This document shows positions 28,690-38,099 of a DNA stretch of 64,000 bases, piece after piece. The position numbers and the translations under genes are program-made. The number at the start of each line of letters is the position of its first letter. Position 1 is the first letter of the stretch. Source of the DNA: Eudoraea chungangensis (lineage in GTDB: Bacteria; Bacteroidota; Bacteroidia; Flavobacteriales; Flavobacteriaceae); contig NZ_JARDUB010000002.1 in assembly GCF_029360665.1 (NCBI RefSeq), positions 434,001-498,000 on the forward strand. The letters run 5' to 3'. Below the pieces are notes generated by a model. That model ran no database searches, had not been told where the DNA came from, and saw only the letters and a list, made by a program, of their open reading frames with translations.

Positions 28690-29347
28690 AATTGGCTATA
28701 GTGTTAAGGTTGCTTATTACAGAATGAGGGTTTGAAGCGTTAAAGACAAAGCTACCGGCTACAAGAACATCAGCTCCAGTTTTAGCCAAATGTTTTGCGT
28801 TTTCAGCATTTACTCCCCCATCTATTTCGATCAGTGCAGTGGCCTTCTTTTTTATAATTAATTCTTTTAAAGCTCGGACCTTGTTGTAGGTGTTTTCAAT
28901 AAACTTTTGTCCGCCATAGCCCGGATTTACGCTCATTATACAGACTAAGTCTACCTCCGTTATAATATCTTCCAAGAAAGAAACAGGGGTATGCGGATTA
29001 ATTGCAACACCTGCTTTAATACCTTCATGTTTTATTCGTTGTATGGTTCTATGTAAATGTGGGCAGGTTTCATAATGAACTGTTAGAACAGCAGCGCCTA
29101 AGTCTACAAACTCCTTAATATACCTGTCTGGCTCAACTATCATTAGATGAATGTCTAATGGTTTTACGGAAGTTGAGGCAATACTCTTAATAACAGGCAT
29201 CCCAAAAGATATGTTTGGTACAAATACGCCATCCATGACATCAATATGGTGCCATCCAGCATCACTTTTGTCTACCATTTCTACGTCTCTTTGCAAATTC
29301 CCAAAATCTGCAGCTAATAGGGAGGGGGCTATTATGACTTTACTCAT
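28682..29347 (-). CDS. rpe: ribulose-phosphate 3-epimerase
   Basis: A 221-residue TIM-barrel enzyme that interconverts ribulose-5-phosphate and xylulose-5-phosphate in the pentose phosphate pathway. Visible motifs are IAPSLLAADFGNL at the N-terminus, HIDVMDGVFVPN with metal-binding His and Asp, HLMIVEPDRYI, VNPGYGGQKFI with the phosphate loop, and EIDGGVN carrying the second catalytic Asp. The size is standard. It overlaps the convergent CBS gene and seems to be transcribed alone. Confidence 0.96.
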   Translation of the reverse strand: MSKVIIAPSLLAADFGNLQRDVEMVDKSDAGWHHIDVMDGVFVPNISFGMPVIKSIASTSVKPLDIHLMIVEPDRYIKEFVDLGAAVLTVHYETCPHLHRTIQRIKHEGIKAGVAINPHTPVSFLEDIITEVDLVCIMSVNPGYGGQKFIENTYNKVRALKELIIKKKATALIEIDGGVNAENAKHLAKTGADVLVAGSFVFNASNPHSVISNLNTIANSK

Positions 29348-29370
29348 TCTTGTTGACTAAGATTATTTGG

Positions 29371-29378
29371 CAAAAGTA
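29371..29378 (-). promoter_or_regulatory. putative -7 box for rpe
   Basis: On the minus strand it reads TACTTTTG, matching TAnnTTTG, 23 bases before the rpe ATG. Confidence 0.5.
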
Positions 29379-29474
29379 CATATTCCTTCAGTTAAAAGCC
29401 TTGTTTAAAACAAAAGCTTGGTTAAATAAAACAGTCGCTCTTTTCTATACCCATTGGAAAAGTGGCTAATAATA

Positions 29475-32135
29475 TTATGGATTTATATTTGAGTTGTACA
29501 CTTCATCCGTTTCATCTCCAGCTGCGAGTAAATAGGCAAATAAATCTGCTATTTCTTGTTCATTCAGCCTATTTAGAAGTCCTGATGGCATTGGCGAAAT
29601 TGGAGATAATTCCCTTTTTATAATCGAGGACTTTGCTAATTGAACGCTATAGGTTGTATTTAACGGATTTGGCATTATCTTAATAGAATCGGAAGTTTCG
29701 GACAATATTCTTCCTGCAATTTTTTTCTTTGTATCTAAGTGAAAAAGAGTAAAGGCATATTGATCAGAAATAGCATCATTTGGACTATAAATCGCAAATA
29801 GAAGGTCGTACTTTCCAAATTTTGATCTAATCTGTGTGAGATCTGGTCCGGTTGCTCCACCCTCGCCATTCATTCTATGGCATAGAATACAAAGAGCGGC
29901 TTTATATGCTCTTTCTCCTGCTTCTATAGTACCGTTATAATTAGTCATTTTATCACCCCATACAAAACTACTTACAGTGCTGCCGCTATAATTAGCACCC
30001 GGCCCAATAGGCTGAGGTAATTCTTCAACAATTGTATTGGGAGAATAAACACCGGACAATTCTTCAAAATAAGCTTTCTCATTCTCCGGAACATTACGCA
30101 TAGCTTGCAGGCGCACGTTTTCCATATATGCTTTAAAACTCATTCCTCCTTTGGCACTTAGGACATCATAAAACCACATAAAATACTTTTCTCTTAATTC
30201 TTTAGACCAGCCTTCCTTTGCATGACTTAATAAAACGCCGTAATAAATAGCCTCACCTGGAGGCATTTTAGCAATTACCTCTCTAATTAATGGACCATAC
30301 TGTTCGCTCCTAAGTGTTGCTTCTTCGGATAACATGCCACTATCTATCTGCGTTTTTTCAATAGTATGCTTTTCCAATAAGGCAACTGAATTCAGTACGG
30401 CGTTCTTTTCATTTAAATATAAGAGCAGGGCTGCTAATTCTCTATTTATTATATCGTTTTGGGAAGGGAATCGACCTTTTAACTTGTTAAGAACACTCCG
30501 TCTTTGACTGGAATTCGGATTACCCATACGAATGAAAACTAGGGCGTAATTGCGAAGAAGGTCTACTTGTTGTGTCTCCGATAAATCATTCCAATTAATA
30601 GCATTAAGTTTATTTAGAATTAGATCTTTATTGTCTGTTTGACCTTGTCTTGCCATTGCTATACCTGCTTCAATAGTCTTTATGTCGTTAGGTTCATGGA
30701 TAAAAGCTTCTTTCCATAAATCTAATGGCATTTTTTCTAAGCTTATCCTGGAGGCGTATCGGATAAAACGGTCGGGGTGGTTTAAATTTTCCCAGGCAAG
30801 CGCTATTGCTTCCTCTTCCTTCATCTTTGAATAATTTTCTATTCTGTGCCGGAGAGCCCTTAAATCCTCCGCTTCAGAATTTACGTCTCTTTTGTCACTT
30901 AAATTTACATCCCCATCATAACTTAGGCGATACAATCGCGAATCAAGTCCTCTCCCGCCGGTAGCGAAATATAAATTTCCATCTTTTCCTACAATCATAT
31001 CCGTTAGAGGAAGAGGTGTTCCGGATAAAAATTCCTCTCTTACGCCCGTATAACTGCTTCCTGCCGGTTCTAAATTTATGTGGTATATAGTACCAAAACT
31101 CCAGTCCATTATAAAGATTCCGGAGGTGTATTTAGAAGGAAATCTGAGTTTTGCTGCAGATACAACGGCTGTGGGGGATCCCTGTTCTAGATTATGGACA
31201 GCTGGCAAGTTATCTGGATAATAGGCAGGCCATTTACCAGATCCTGTTCGCCATCCGTATTCACTTCCTGGAGTTACATGACAAAGTCTGGTTGGTCTGT
31301 ACCACGGCATCCCTATATCCCATTCCATATCTGCATCGTACGCAAATAACTCCCCATCCGAATTAAAGGCAAAATCAAATGGATTTCTATACCCTGCGGA
31401 TATAAGTTCCCAATTTTCACCTGTTTGATCGAATTTTGCTATCCAACCTCCAGGGGCTTTGATGTCATTGGCATGCCCTCTTGCATCCAAATACGGGGGA
31501 AATAGATTATCCTCTCCCCAATTTGTTGGTAATTTGCTATTCTTTTTTAAGGCTTCCGGAATTAAAACATGGTTTCCTGCAATAAAATAGATTTCACTAC
31601 CATCCGGACTTAGGACAAAACTATGGGGTCCATGTTCTCCTGCGCCCTCTAGTTTTAGTAGCATTTGTACATCATTTAGTGCTCCATCTCCCGTGCTATC
31701 TGTTATACGGTAAATGCCACTTCCTCTAATGGTTTTGTCTCCTGAAGCGTCTTCCCAATTTTTATTTACGGCTACATAAAGGCTATTAAAAGCCCACAAA
31801 AGACCGTGTGCCTCTCCAATGTTTAAATTGAGACTGTCAACTTGTTTACTATTAACTGTTCCATCTTTTTCTGGACGTTTAAAAAAATATATTTTACCTC
31901 TTTGATCACAGGCATATATAATTCCTTTATCATCTTCGGCAAGGGCAACCCAAGAACCCTGTTTTTCTTCACTTTGGTGGTATATTTCTGTTAGCGTAAA
32001 GTCTTTAGGGATATTAAATTTCACTTCATTACCATCTCCTGTCATTTCAGCTACTTTCTTTGGACTACAAGAAATAACCAAAAAAAGGGAAAGAGTGGTT
32101 AATAAGGCAAACTGGATCTTAGACGTAAAGTGCAT
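29475..32135 (-). CDS. lipoprotein with propeller-like, helical-repeat and c-type cytochrome domains
   Basis: An 886-residue protein with a lipoprotein signal and lipobox ISCS (Cys23). Residues of about 30-420 look like a sorbosone/glucose dehydrogenase-type beta-propeller, with repeated segments such as GAGEHGPHSFVLSPDG and YRNPFDFAFNSDGELFAYD. About 430-690 is helical and HEAT-like. The C-terminal region holds one haem c site, CILCH (Cys749, Cys752, His753), in a domain seen in PVC-type membrane-bound dehydrogenases. It is probably a periplasmic or outer-membrane-anchored sugar or alcohol oxidising protein passing electrons through haem c. The substrate is unknown, and no partner genes lie beside it. 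Confidence 0.8.
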   Translation of the reverse strand: MHFTSKIQFALLTTLSLFLVISCSPKKVAEMTGDGNEVKFNIPKDFTLTEIYHQSEEKQGSWVALAEDDKGIIYACDQRGKIYFFKRPEKDGTVNSKQVDSLNLNIGEAHGLLWAFNSLYVAVNKNWEDASGDKTIRGSGIYRITDSTGDGALNDVQMLLKLEGAGEHGPHSFVLSPDGSEIYFIAGNHVLIPEALKKNSKLPTNWGEDNLFPPYLDARGHANDIKAPGGWIAKFDQTGENWELISAGYRNPFDFAFNSDGELFAYDADMEWDIGMPWYRPTRLCHVTPGSEYGWRTGSGKWPAYYPDNLPAVHNLEQGSPTAVVSAAKLRFPSKYTSGIFIMDWSFGTIYHINLEPAGSSYTGVREEFLSGTPLPLTDMIVGKDGNLYFATGGRGLDSRLYRLSYDGDVNLSDKRDVNSEAEDLRALRHRIENYSKMKEEEAIALAWENLNHPDRFIRYASRISLEKMPLDLWKEAFIHEPNDIKTIEAGIAMARQGQTDNKDLILNKLNAINWNDLSETQQVDLLRNYALVFIRMGNPNSSQRRSVLNKLKGRFPSQNDIINRELAALLLYLNEKNAVLNSVALLEKHTIEKTQIDSGMLSEEATLRSEQYGPLIREVIAKMPPGEAIYYGVLLSHAKEGWSKELREKYFMWFYDVLSAKGGMSFKAYMENVRLQAMRNVPENEKAYFEELSGVYSPNTIVEELPQPIGPGANYSGSTVSSFVWGDKMTNYNGTIEAGERAYKAALCILCHRMNGEGGATGPDLTQIRSKFGKYDLLFAIYSPNDAISDQYAFTLFHLDTKKKIAGRILSETSDSIKIMPNPLNTTYSVQLAKSSIIKRELSPISPMPSGLLNRLNEQEIADLFAYLLAAGDETDEVYNSNINP

Positions 32136-32468
32136 GATTTAGAGTATTTTGTAAAGTTTAGTATCTCGGCTTTTATAAATATACAGAATAGATTTGTCAC
32201 TATACTAATTAAAAAAGAGCACTTATTTCCCATATATTGTAATATAAGGTAGTACTAATTAGGCCAAAACTATAAATGAATAATGAAAAAAGGATGTTTA
32301 GAAAGAAAATAGTGTAAATGAAAAAACTCCGGTAATCAGCCGGAGTTTATTCATCAATCAAAAAACGAACAGTCATGATAAACTGTTGTTAAGAGTCACA
32401 AATTACAATTTTTAAAATTAATTTCCAATTTGGGAAATTAAATGCTGTGTAACTTGATGCTCGACTAT
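32136..32468. other. intergenic region between the cytochrome lipoprotein and rpoD
   Basis: This 333-base gap carries no gene that I can support. It holds the upstream region of the leftward cytochrome gene and, at 32321-32348, the terminator of rpoD. A TAGATTTG at 32193-32200 points rightward with no gene to serve and is probably chance. Confidence 0.6.
32321..32348 (-). terminator. intrinsic terminator after rpoD
   Basis: A perfect 9-bp stem AAACTCCGG/CCGGAGTTT with a 7-base loop. On the minus strand it is followed by six T. It lies about 120 bases past the rpoD stop. Confidence 0.8.
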
Positions 32469-33332
32469 TTAGCCGAGATATGTCTTTAATATTTTACTTC
32501 TGGAAGTGTGTTTTAACCTTCTTATAGCCTTCTCTTTAATTTGTCGGACCCTCTCTCTGGTTAGATCAAACGTCTCCCCAATTTCCTCCAATGTCATAGA
32601 GTGTTGCCCAGCCAAGCCAAAATACAGACGGATTACATCTGCCTCTCTTGGGGTTAGAGTTTCCAACGCTCTTTCAATCTCCGTACGCAAGGATTCATGT
32701 AATAGTTCTTTGTCTGGATTTGGTGATTCTCCACTTCGTAATACGTCGTACAAATTAGAATCTTCTCCATCAATTAACGGCGCATCCATAGATACGTGTC
32801 GTCCAGAATTTTTGAGAGACTGTTTTACGTCCTCTACTGTCATATCAAGTTCCTTTGCAATTTCCTCTGCGGAAGGAATTCTTTCATGAGCCTGCTCTAA
32901 GAAGGCGAAAGTCTTGTTTATTTTATTAATGGAACCAATTTTATTTAGGGGTAGTCTTACTATACGTGATTGCTCCGCTAAGGCCTGTAATATAGATTGA
33001 CGAATCCACCATACAGCGTAAGAGATAAATTTAAATCCTCTTGTTTCATCAAATCGTTGTGCAGCTTTGATAAGCCCTAAATTACCTTCATTTATCAGAT
33101 CGGGTAGGGTTAGGCCTTGGTTTTGATATTGTTTAGCCACCGATACAACAAAACGAAGATTAGCTTTGGTAAGTTTTTCCAAGGCGATTTGATCTCCGGC
33201 TTTTATGCGTTGTGCTAATTCTACTTCTTCATCTGCAGTAATCAGATCTACTTTCCCAATTTCTTGCAAGTACTTGTCTAACGAAGCGGTTTCCCTATTG
33301 GTAACCTGTTTTGTGATCTTAAGCTGTCTCAT
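32469..33332 (-). CDS. rpoD: primary sigma factor RpoD/SigA, short Bacteroidota type
   Basis: A 287-residue sigma-70 factor. Region 1.2 begins near residue 17 ([15 protein letters not shown]). Regions 2.1-2.4 follow, with [20 protein letters not shown] and [10 protein letters not shown], then region 3, and region 4 with the helix-turn-helix [19 protein letters not shown]. Region 1.1 is absent and the spacer short, as in Bacteroidota primary sigma factors, which read the TAnnTTTG/TTTG promoters seen in this window. It is downstream of pnp on the same strand, but terminators flank it. Confidence 0.94.
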   Translation of the reverse strand: MRQLKITKQVTNRETASLDKYLQEIGKVDLITADEEVELAQRIKAGDQIALEKLTKANLRFVVSVAKQYQNQGLTLPDLINEGNLGLIKAAQRFDETRGFKFISYAVWWIRQSILQALAEQSRIVRLPLNKIGSINKINKTFAFLEQAHERIPSAEEIAKELDMTVEDVKQSLKNSGRHVSMDAPLIDGEDSNLYDVLRSGESPNPDKELLHESLRTEIERALETLTPREADVIRLYFGLAGQHSMTLEEIGETFDLTRERVRQIKEKAIRRLKHTSRSKILKTYLG

Positions 33333-33449
33333 TTGGGTTTTTCCTTTTAATTAAGTTCAAAAATGCATAGGCTGCATATACTTATACGTAAAAATCACTC
33401 AAATGTTACAATTAGCTAATATAAAATTAACTCTGAACTATTGGATATT

Positions 33450-33476
33450 AAAAAACCCCCTATATTCAGGGGGTTT
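33450..33476 (-). terminator. intrinsic terminator after pnp
   Basis: An 8-bp stem AAACCCCC/GGGGGTTT with an 8-base loop. Read on the minus strand it ends in six T. It lies 18 bases past the pnp stop. Confidence 0.85.
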
Positions 33477-33493
33477 GTAGACGGTCTAAGAAT

Positions 33494-35707
33494 TTAATCT
33501 CTTCGAGGTTTTCGATCTCTATTTCGATCATTTCGGCCTCTATCTCGGTCTCTTTTTTCTCTTGGGGGGCGCTCTTTATAGCCTTCTGGCTTATCTAAAA
33601 GTGCCTTACGAGAAACTTTTTCCTTTCTTGTACGTGAATCGATACCGAAATATTTTACATCAAAAATATCTCCCATATTAACTACATCCGAAACATTTTC
33701 TGTTCTCTCCCATGCCAATTCAGATACATGTAATAACACTTCGTTTCCAGGAGCTTCAACATATTCAACAACAGCTCCAAAATCTAGCATTTTAATTACC
33801 TTAACCTCATAAACGCTTCCTACTACAGGTTTAAAAGTAATAGAGTCTATTTTTGCTAATACGGCATCTATCCCGTCTTGACTAGTCCCAAGAATTTCCA
33901 CTAAACCTTCTTCCGTTACAGGATCTTCATTTATGACTATTGTAGTTCCTGTTGTTTTTTGAAGTTCCTGAATAACTTTACCACCCGGTCCAATAAGTGC
34001 ACCTATATATTCACCAGGAATTGTGGCTGTAACCATTTTAGGTGCATGGGCTTTTACAGTATCATTAGGAGAGGCGATAGTATCTGTAAGCTTTTCCAGA
34101 ATATGTAGTCTGCCGGCTCTGGCTTGCATCAAGGCTTTTACTAGAATTTCATAAGAAAGACCTTTTACCTTAATATCCATTTGACAGGCTGTTATACCGT
34201 CTGATGTTCCAGTAACTTTAAAGTCCATATCTCCTAAATGATCTTCATCACCAAGAATATCTGATAGTACTGCATAATTTCCAGAATCTGCATCAGAAAT
34301 TAATCCCATTGCTATTCCAGAAACTGGTTTTTTAAGTTGAACTCCGGCATCCATAAGCGCCATGGTCCCAGAACAAACAGTAGCCATGGAAGAAGAGCCA
34401 TTACTCTCGAGTACTTCAGATACTACCCTTACTGTATAAGGGCAGTCTGCAGGAATCATACCCTTAAGTGCTCTTTGGGCGAGATTTCCGTGTCCAACCT
34501 CACGTCTAGAAGTACCTCTGATTGGTCTAGCTTCTCCGGTTGAAAAGGGTGGGAAATTATAATGTAAGTAAAAAGTTTCTTCTCCTTCATACGAAGGCAT
34601 GTCTATCTGATTTGCCTCTCTTGAGGTACCTAAAGTTACCGTAGCCAGGGCCTGAGTTTCTCCTCTTGTGAAGATAGCAGATCCATGAGTAGAGGGTAAA
34701 TAGTCTACCTCACACCATATAGGACGTATTTCATCTGTTTTACGTCCATCTAACCTTAAGCCTTCTTTTAGAGTCAAGTCGCGCACGGCGGCTTTTTCAG
34801 CCTTGTAATAATATTTCTTTACTAGATCTCCTATTTCTTGGATTTCTTCTTCATCATACGATGCTAGTATTTCATCTTTAATACTACCAAAGGCCTCGCT
34901 GCGCTCGTGTTTCGCTGATCCAGCTTTCGCAATAGCATAAACCTTGTCATAAACAGCTTCACGTACTTTGTTTTCTAAAGCTTCATCTTCTTCTTCTCCT
35001 TGGTATTCTCTAACTTCTTTTTTTCCAAAAGCCTCTGCAAGTTTAATCTGAGCCTGGCACTGAACTTTAATGGCTTCATGCGCAAATTTAATCGCTTCTA
35101 CCATTTCTTCTTCAGAAATTTCACTCATTTCCCCTTCAACCATCATCACAGAATCTTCAGAAGCTCCAATAACCATATCGATGTCGGAATCTTCTAACTG
35201 AGCTCTTGTAGGGTTAATAATAAACTTCCCATCAAGACGCCCAACTCTAACCTCAGAGATGGCACATTCAAAAGGAAAGTCAGATAATTGAATAGCTGCA
35301 GAAGCAGCTAGTCCTGCCATCGCATCTGGCATAACATTCTCATCATGAGACATTAATTGGATCATCACCTGCGTTTCTGCGTGATAATCTTTCGGGAAAA
35401 GGGGTCTAAGTACCCTGTCTACCAGTCGCATAGTAAGTACTTCCCCGTCACTAGGTCTTGCTTCTCGCTTAAAGAATCCACCTGGATATCTCCCAGAAGC
35501 TGCAAACTTTTCACGGTAGTCTACAGTTAGTGGTAAAAAGTCTACGTCACTAGATTTGTAATTGGATACGACAGTACATAACAACATGCAGTTGCCTGAC
35601 TGTACAACAACAGAGCCATGTGCCTGTTTTGCAAGTTTTCCGGTTTCAATAGAAATTTCTCTACCGTCCCCAAGGTCAATGACCTCTTTAAAAGTTTTTG
35701 GAATCAT
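33494..35707 (-). CDS. pnp: polyribonucleotide nucleotidyltransferase (PNPase)
   Basis: A 737-residue phosphorolytic 3'-5' exoribonuclease. Two RNase PH domains (about residues 10-145 and 310-545) are separated by a helical linker. A KH domain with GPGGKVIQ lies near residue 570, an S1 domain spans about 625-695 ([20 protein letters not shown]), and the tail is rich in Arg and Asp. FTRGETQ marks the second RNase PH core. PNPase acts in mRNA decay. It lies downstream of rpsO, as in many bacteria, but a terminator and a structured leader separate the two. Confidence 0.97.
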   Translation of the reverse strand: MIPKTFKEVIDLGDGREISIETGKLAKQAHGSVVVQSGNCMLLCTVVSNYKSSDVDFLPLTVDYREKFAASGRYPGGFFKREARPSDGEVLTMRLVDRVLRPLFPKDYHAETQVMIQLMSHDENVMPDAMAGLAASAAIQLSDFPFECAISEVRVGRLDGKFIINPTRAQLEDSDIDMVIGASEDSVMMVEGEMSEISEEEMVEAIKFAHEAIKVQCQAQIKLAEAFGKKEVREYQGEEEDEALENKVREAVYDKVYAIAKAGSAKHERSEAFGSIKDEILASYDEEEIQEIGDLVKKYYYKAEKAAVRDLTLKEGLRLDGRKTDEIRPIWCEVDYLPSTHGSAIFTRGETQALATVTLGTSREANQIDMPSYEGEETFYLHYNFPPFSTGEARPIRGTSRREVGHGNLAQRALKGMIPADCPYTVRVVSEVLESNGSSSMATVCSGTMALMDAGVQLKKPVSGIAMGLISDADSGNYAVLSDILGDEDHLGDMDFKVTGTSDGITACQMDIKVKGLSYEILVKALMQARAGRLHILEKLTDTIASPNDTVKAHAPKMVTATIPGEYIGALIGPGGKVIQELQKTTGTTIVINEDPVTEEGLVEILGTSQDGIDAVLAKIDSITFKPVVGSVYEVKVIKMLDFGAVVEYVEAPGNEVLLHVSELAWERTENVSDVVNMGDIFDVKYFGIDSRTRKEKVSRKALLDKPEGYKERPPREKRDRDRGRNDRNRDRKPRRD

Positions 35708-35720
35708 AAATTTTTATTAG

Positions 35721-35771
35721 ACCTGAATTTTTTTCAGGTTGTTAAACAATGGTCAGCCATAAATAATGGCT
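35721..35771 (-). promoter_or_regulatory. two hairpins in the pnp leader
   Basis: The first is a 7-bp stem ACCTGAA/TTCAGGT with a T5 loop (35721-35739), starting 13 bases upstream of the pnp ATG. The second is a 6-bp stem AGCCAT/ATGGCT (35755-35760 with 35766-35771). Neither is followed by T on the minus strand, so they are not terminators of rpsO. In enterobacteria the pnp leader hairpin mediates autoregulation. A similar role here is only a guess. Confidence 0.45.
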
Positions 35772-35846
35772 TGTGTTGTGTTGTTGTGTAGACCAATGAA
35801 AAACTATGTGTAAGCTTTTTGTTGCCCTGTACCGGGACTTTGCTTT

Positions 35847-35873
35847 AAAAAAAAGGGGAAGCATAGCTTCCCC
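35847..35873 (-). terminator. intrinsic terminator after rpsO
   Basis: A perfect 8-bp stem GGGGAAGC/GCTTCCCC with a 3-base loop is followed on the minus strand by eight T. It begins 6 bases past the rpsO stop. Confidence 0.88.
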
Positions 35874-35879
35874 AATAAA

Positions 35880-36149
35880 TTACTTTCTAATATTCAATTC
35901 TTTTATTAAGACACGATATTTTTCGATATCTTTTTTCTTTAAATAATCAAGTAAACTTCTTCTTTTACCAACTAATCTTACCAAAGATCTTTCAGTATTA
36001 TAGTCTTTTTGATTGTTTTTAAGATGTCCTGTTAAGTGGTTAATACGATGCGTAAATAGAGCAATTTGTCCTTCTGTAGACCCAGTATTGCCTTCCGAAC
36101 CGCCATGTTTCTTGAAGATTTCCTTCTTCACTTCTGTCGTTAAATACAT
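35880..36149 (-). CDS. rpsO: 30S ribosomal protein S15
   Basis: An 89-residue protein of the usual length for S15, a primary 16S rRNA-binding protein of the 30S platform. The conserved helices are visible: GSEGNTGSTEGQIALFTHRI, then INHLTGHLKNNQKDYNTER, then LVRLVGKRRSLLDYLK. It starts with an ATG about 54 bases from a putative -7 box. A strong terminator follows immediately, so most transcripts should end before pnp. Confidence 0.98.
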   Translation of the reverse strand: MYLTTEVKKEIFKKHGGSEGNTGSTEGQIALFTHRINHLTGHLKNNQKDYNTERSLVRLVGKRRSLLDYLKKKDIEKYRVLIKELNIRK

Positions 36150-36202
36150 TCCAATATTATTTTAAATGATTTTTATGTATCTGATTGATTTTCAATCGAG
36201 CG

Positions 36203-36210
36203 CAAAGATA
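36203..36210 (-). promoter_or_regulatory. putative -7 box for rpsO
   Basis: On the minus strand this is TATCTTTG, a match to TAnnTTTG, 53 bases before the rpsO start. Confidence 0.45.
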
Positions 36211-36314
36211 GCAAATAATTTGTATTGACTTCATTAGAATAGTTTTTTTTAATGCCTTATTAAACCATTGCGAAAAAGAATGGTCTTAGAGGAGTAACTT
36301 TAAATAAACAAACT

Positions 36315-37175
36315 ATGAAAAATAAAGAGAAAAGGACTTGGTTGTTACTAATGTCAATGAGTTTATTGTTGTCTTTTTTAACGGGTTGTGAAGAGACAGA
36401 AGACGATAATATAATTGAATCGGAAGAAATATCCAGTGTTCAACTACAACTGAGCGATGAAACCGAGCTGGTTTTGGAAGAGTTAGTAAATATAGGAGAC
36501 GACATTTTTGCTTCTAAAGATGTTTTTTTATTAAACAAAGCCTACAGCACTTCGGGATATATACCTGACTGCGCAACAATAACGACAATTGTAAGTGATA
36601 ATAGTAAAGAAATTAGTATTGCGTTTGGGGATGGATGCGAATTTGCAGGAGGGAATATACTTTCAGGGACTATTATTTTCAATGTTATTCTAAATCCTGA
36701 AGCATTAAATAAAAGTATAGAAATGGACCTTAGCAATTTTCGTTTTAATGAGGTAGAAGTAGAAGGCTATGCCAGTATTTTGAGAACTGCGCAAGAAAGT
36801 GGCGGTCCTCTTTCTGTTATTGATTATTCTTTTATTGGTAGTTGGCCGGATGGATTGAGCAGAAAAATGGAAGGGCAAAGAACACGACAATGGATTGCAG
36901 GATTTGGAAATGGATTTTGGGGAGACAACGTTGTAAGTATTACTGGTGAAAGTCAGTTTACCACCGCCGATGGGGAGGTCTTTAATAGAATGATTACTTC
37001 TCCCCTTCGTAGAGAATGGTCTTGTCGTTTCTTAGTAAGCGGAATAATTGAGGTAGATAAGAAAGACCTTAAATACAGTATTGATTTTGGTGACGGGACA
37101 TGCGATGCTAAAGGTGTAATCACAAAGCCAGATGGCAGTACAACAGAAATATTTCTTAGGAGATTTTTTCAATAA
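36315..37175 (+). CDS. hypothetical lipoprotein
   Basis: I do not recognise this 286-residue protein. It has a basic N-terminus, a hydrophobic segment and a lipobox LTGC (Cys25) followed by an acidic stretch (EETEDDN), so it should be an envelope lipoprotein. The rest is predicted beta-rich, and two Gly-Asp-rich segments, SIAFGDGCEFAGGNI and SIDFGDGTCDAKGVI, look like an internal repeat with the pattern I-x-FGDG-C. The paired cysteines in these segments may form disulfides. It is a single-gene unit ending in a strong bidirectional terminator. Confidence 0.75.
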   Translation: MKNKEKRTWLLLMSMSLLLSFLTGCEETEDDNIIESEEISSVQLQLSDETELVLEELVNIGDDIFASKDVFLLNKAYSTSGYIPDCATITTIVSDNSKEISIAFGDGCEFAGGNILSGTIIFNVILNPEALNKSIEMDLSNFRFNEVEVEGYASILRTAQESGGPLSVIDYSFIGSWPDGLSRKMEGQRTRQWIAGFGNGFWGDNVVSITGESQFTTADGEVFNRMITSPLRREWSCRFLVSGIIEVDKKDLKYSIDFGDGTCDAKGVITKPDGSTTEIFLRRFFQ

Positions 37176-37176
37176 T

Positions 37177-37209
37177 AAAAAAAGCCTGCTTTTACAGCAG
37201 GCTTTTTTT
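37177..37209. terminator. bidirectional intrinsic terminator between the lipoprotein gene and accD
   Basis: A GCCTGC/GCAGGC core is flanked by seven A on the left and seven T on the right, so the stem could reach 13 bp with a 7-base loop. It works in both directions between convergent genes. The accD stop codon overlaps its right edge at 37208-37210. Confidence 0.88.
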
Positions 37210-38068
37210 ACTTTCTTATTGGATTGTTTTGAATAAGGTCAATGTAAAGATTTATTTTCGTCTTTAAATCCCTGCGATGAGATATAAAATCTAGAAAACC
37301 ATTCTCTAAGACAAACTCTGATGTTTGAAATCCTTTTGGTAAATCTTTACCAGTGGCTTCTTTTACAACTCGGGGCCCTGCAAAACCAATTAGGGCACCT
37401 GGTTCAGAAATATTAATGTCTCCTAACATGGCATAGGAAGCAGTAGTACCTCCAGTGGTGGGATCAGTACTTAATGAAATATAAGGCAATTTTGCTTCTG
37501 CTAACTGTGCCAGTTTGGCGGATGTTTTGGCTAGTTGCATCAGGGATAAAGCCGCTTCCATCATTCTTGCTCCTCCAGATTTTGAAATCATTACAAAAGG
37601 CAATCCATTTTTTATCGAGTAGTCAATGCCTCTTGCAATCTTCTCGCCTACAACACTGCCCATAGAACCTCCAATAAAACTAAAATCCATACAGCAGATT
37701 ACCAAGTCCTTACCCAGAGACTTTCCTACTGCTGTTCGCACGGCATCCTTAAGGCCTGTTTTCTTCTGAGCGGCCTTTAGCCTTTCGCTATATTTTTTTG
37801 TATCCTCAAATTTAAGAGGATCTTTAGAAGTTAATTTGGGATCTAGCTCTGTAAACTTATTGTCGTCAAAGAGTATTTCAAAATATTCCTTACTCCCAAT
37901 TCTTACGTGGTAGTCGTCTTCAGGACTTACATAAAAATTCTTAGCCAGTTCTTCTGATTCAACAATTTTACCCGTTGGCGATTTATACCAAAGACCTCGA
38001 GGAGTATCTTTTTTTTGATCGGTGGCGGTCTGTATGCCTTTTTCTTTTCTTTTAAACCAAGCTGTCAT
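37208..38068 (-). CDS. accD: acetyl-CoA carboxylase carboxyltransferase subunit beta
   Basis: A 286-residue subunit that, with AccA, transfers carboxyl from biotin to acetyl-CoA in fatty-acid synthesis. The start at [13 protein letters not shown] is chosen over an ATG nine codons upstream because the family begins there. The crotonase-fold core is clear: [46 protein letters not shown] and GFAGPRV. The N-terminal zinc-ribbon region is present in outline ([10 protein letters not shown] and YVSPEDDYH), but the four cysteines of the Escherichia coli protein are replaced. It lies 31 bases downstream of fbaA on the same strand. Confidence 0.94.
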   Translation of the reverse strand: MTAWFKRKEKGIQTATDQKKDTPRGLWYKSPTGKIVESEELAKNFYVSPEDDYHVRIGSKEYFEILFDDNKFTELDPKLTSKDPLKFEDTKKYSERLKAAQKKTGLKDAVRTAVGKSLGKDLVICCMDFSFIGGSMGSVVGEKIARGIDYSIKNGLPFVMISKSGGARMMEAALSLMQLAKTSAKLAQLAEAKLPYISLSTDPTTGGTTASYAMLGDINISEPGALIGFAGPRVVKEATGKDLPKGFQTSEFVLENGFLDFISHRRDLKTKINLYIDLIQNNPIRK

Positions 38069-38099
38069 AGGAATTTCTTTAGATTCTGATCCCAAAATA

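Noticed and set aside
32193-32200. TAGATTTG on the plus strand, a match to the -7 box.
   Set aside because: No rightward gene follows; the region is upstream of a leftward gene and downstream of rpoD, so it is most likely a chance match.
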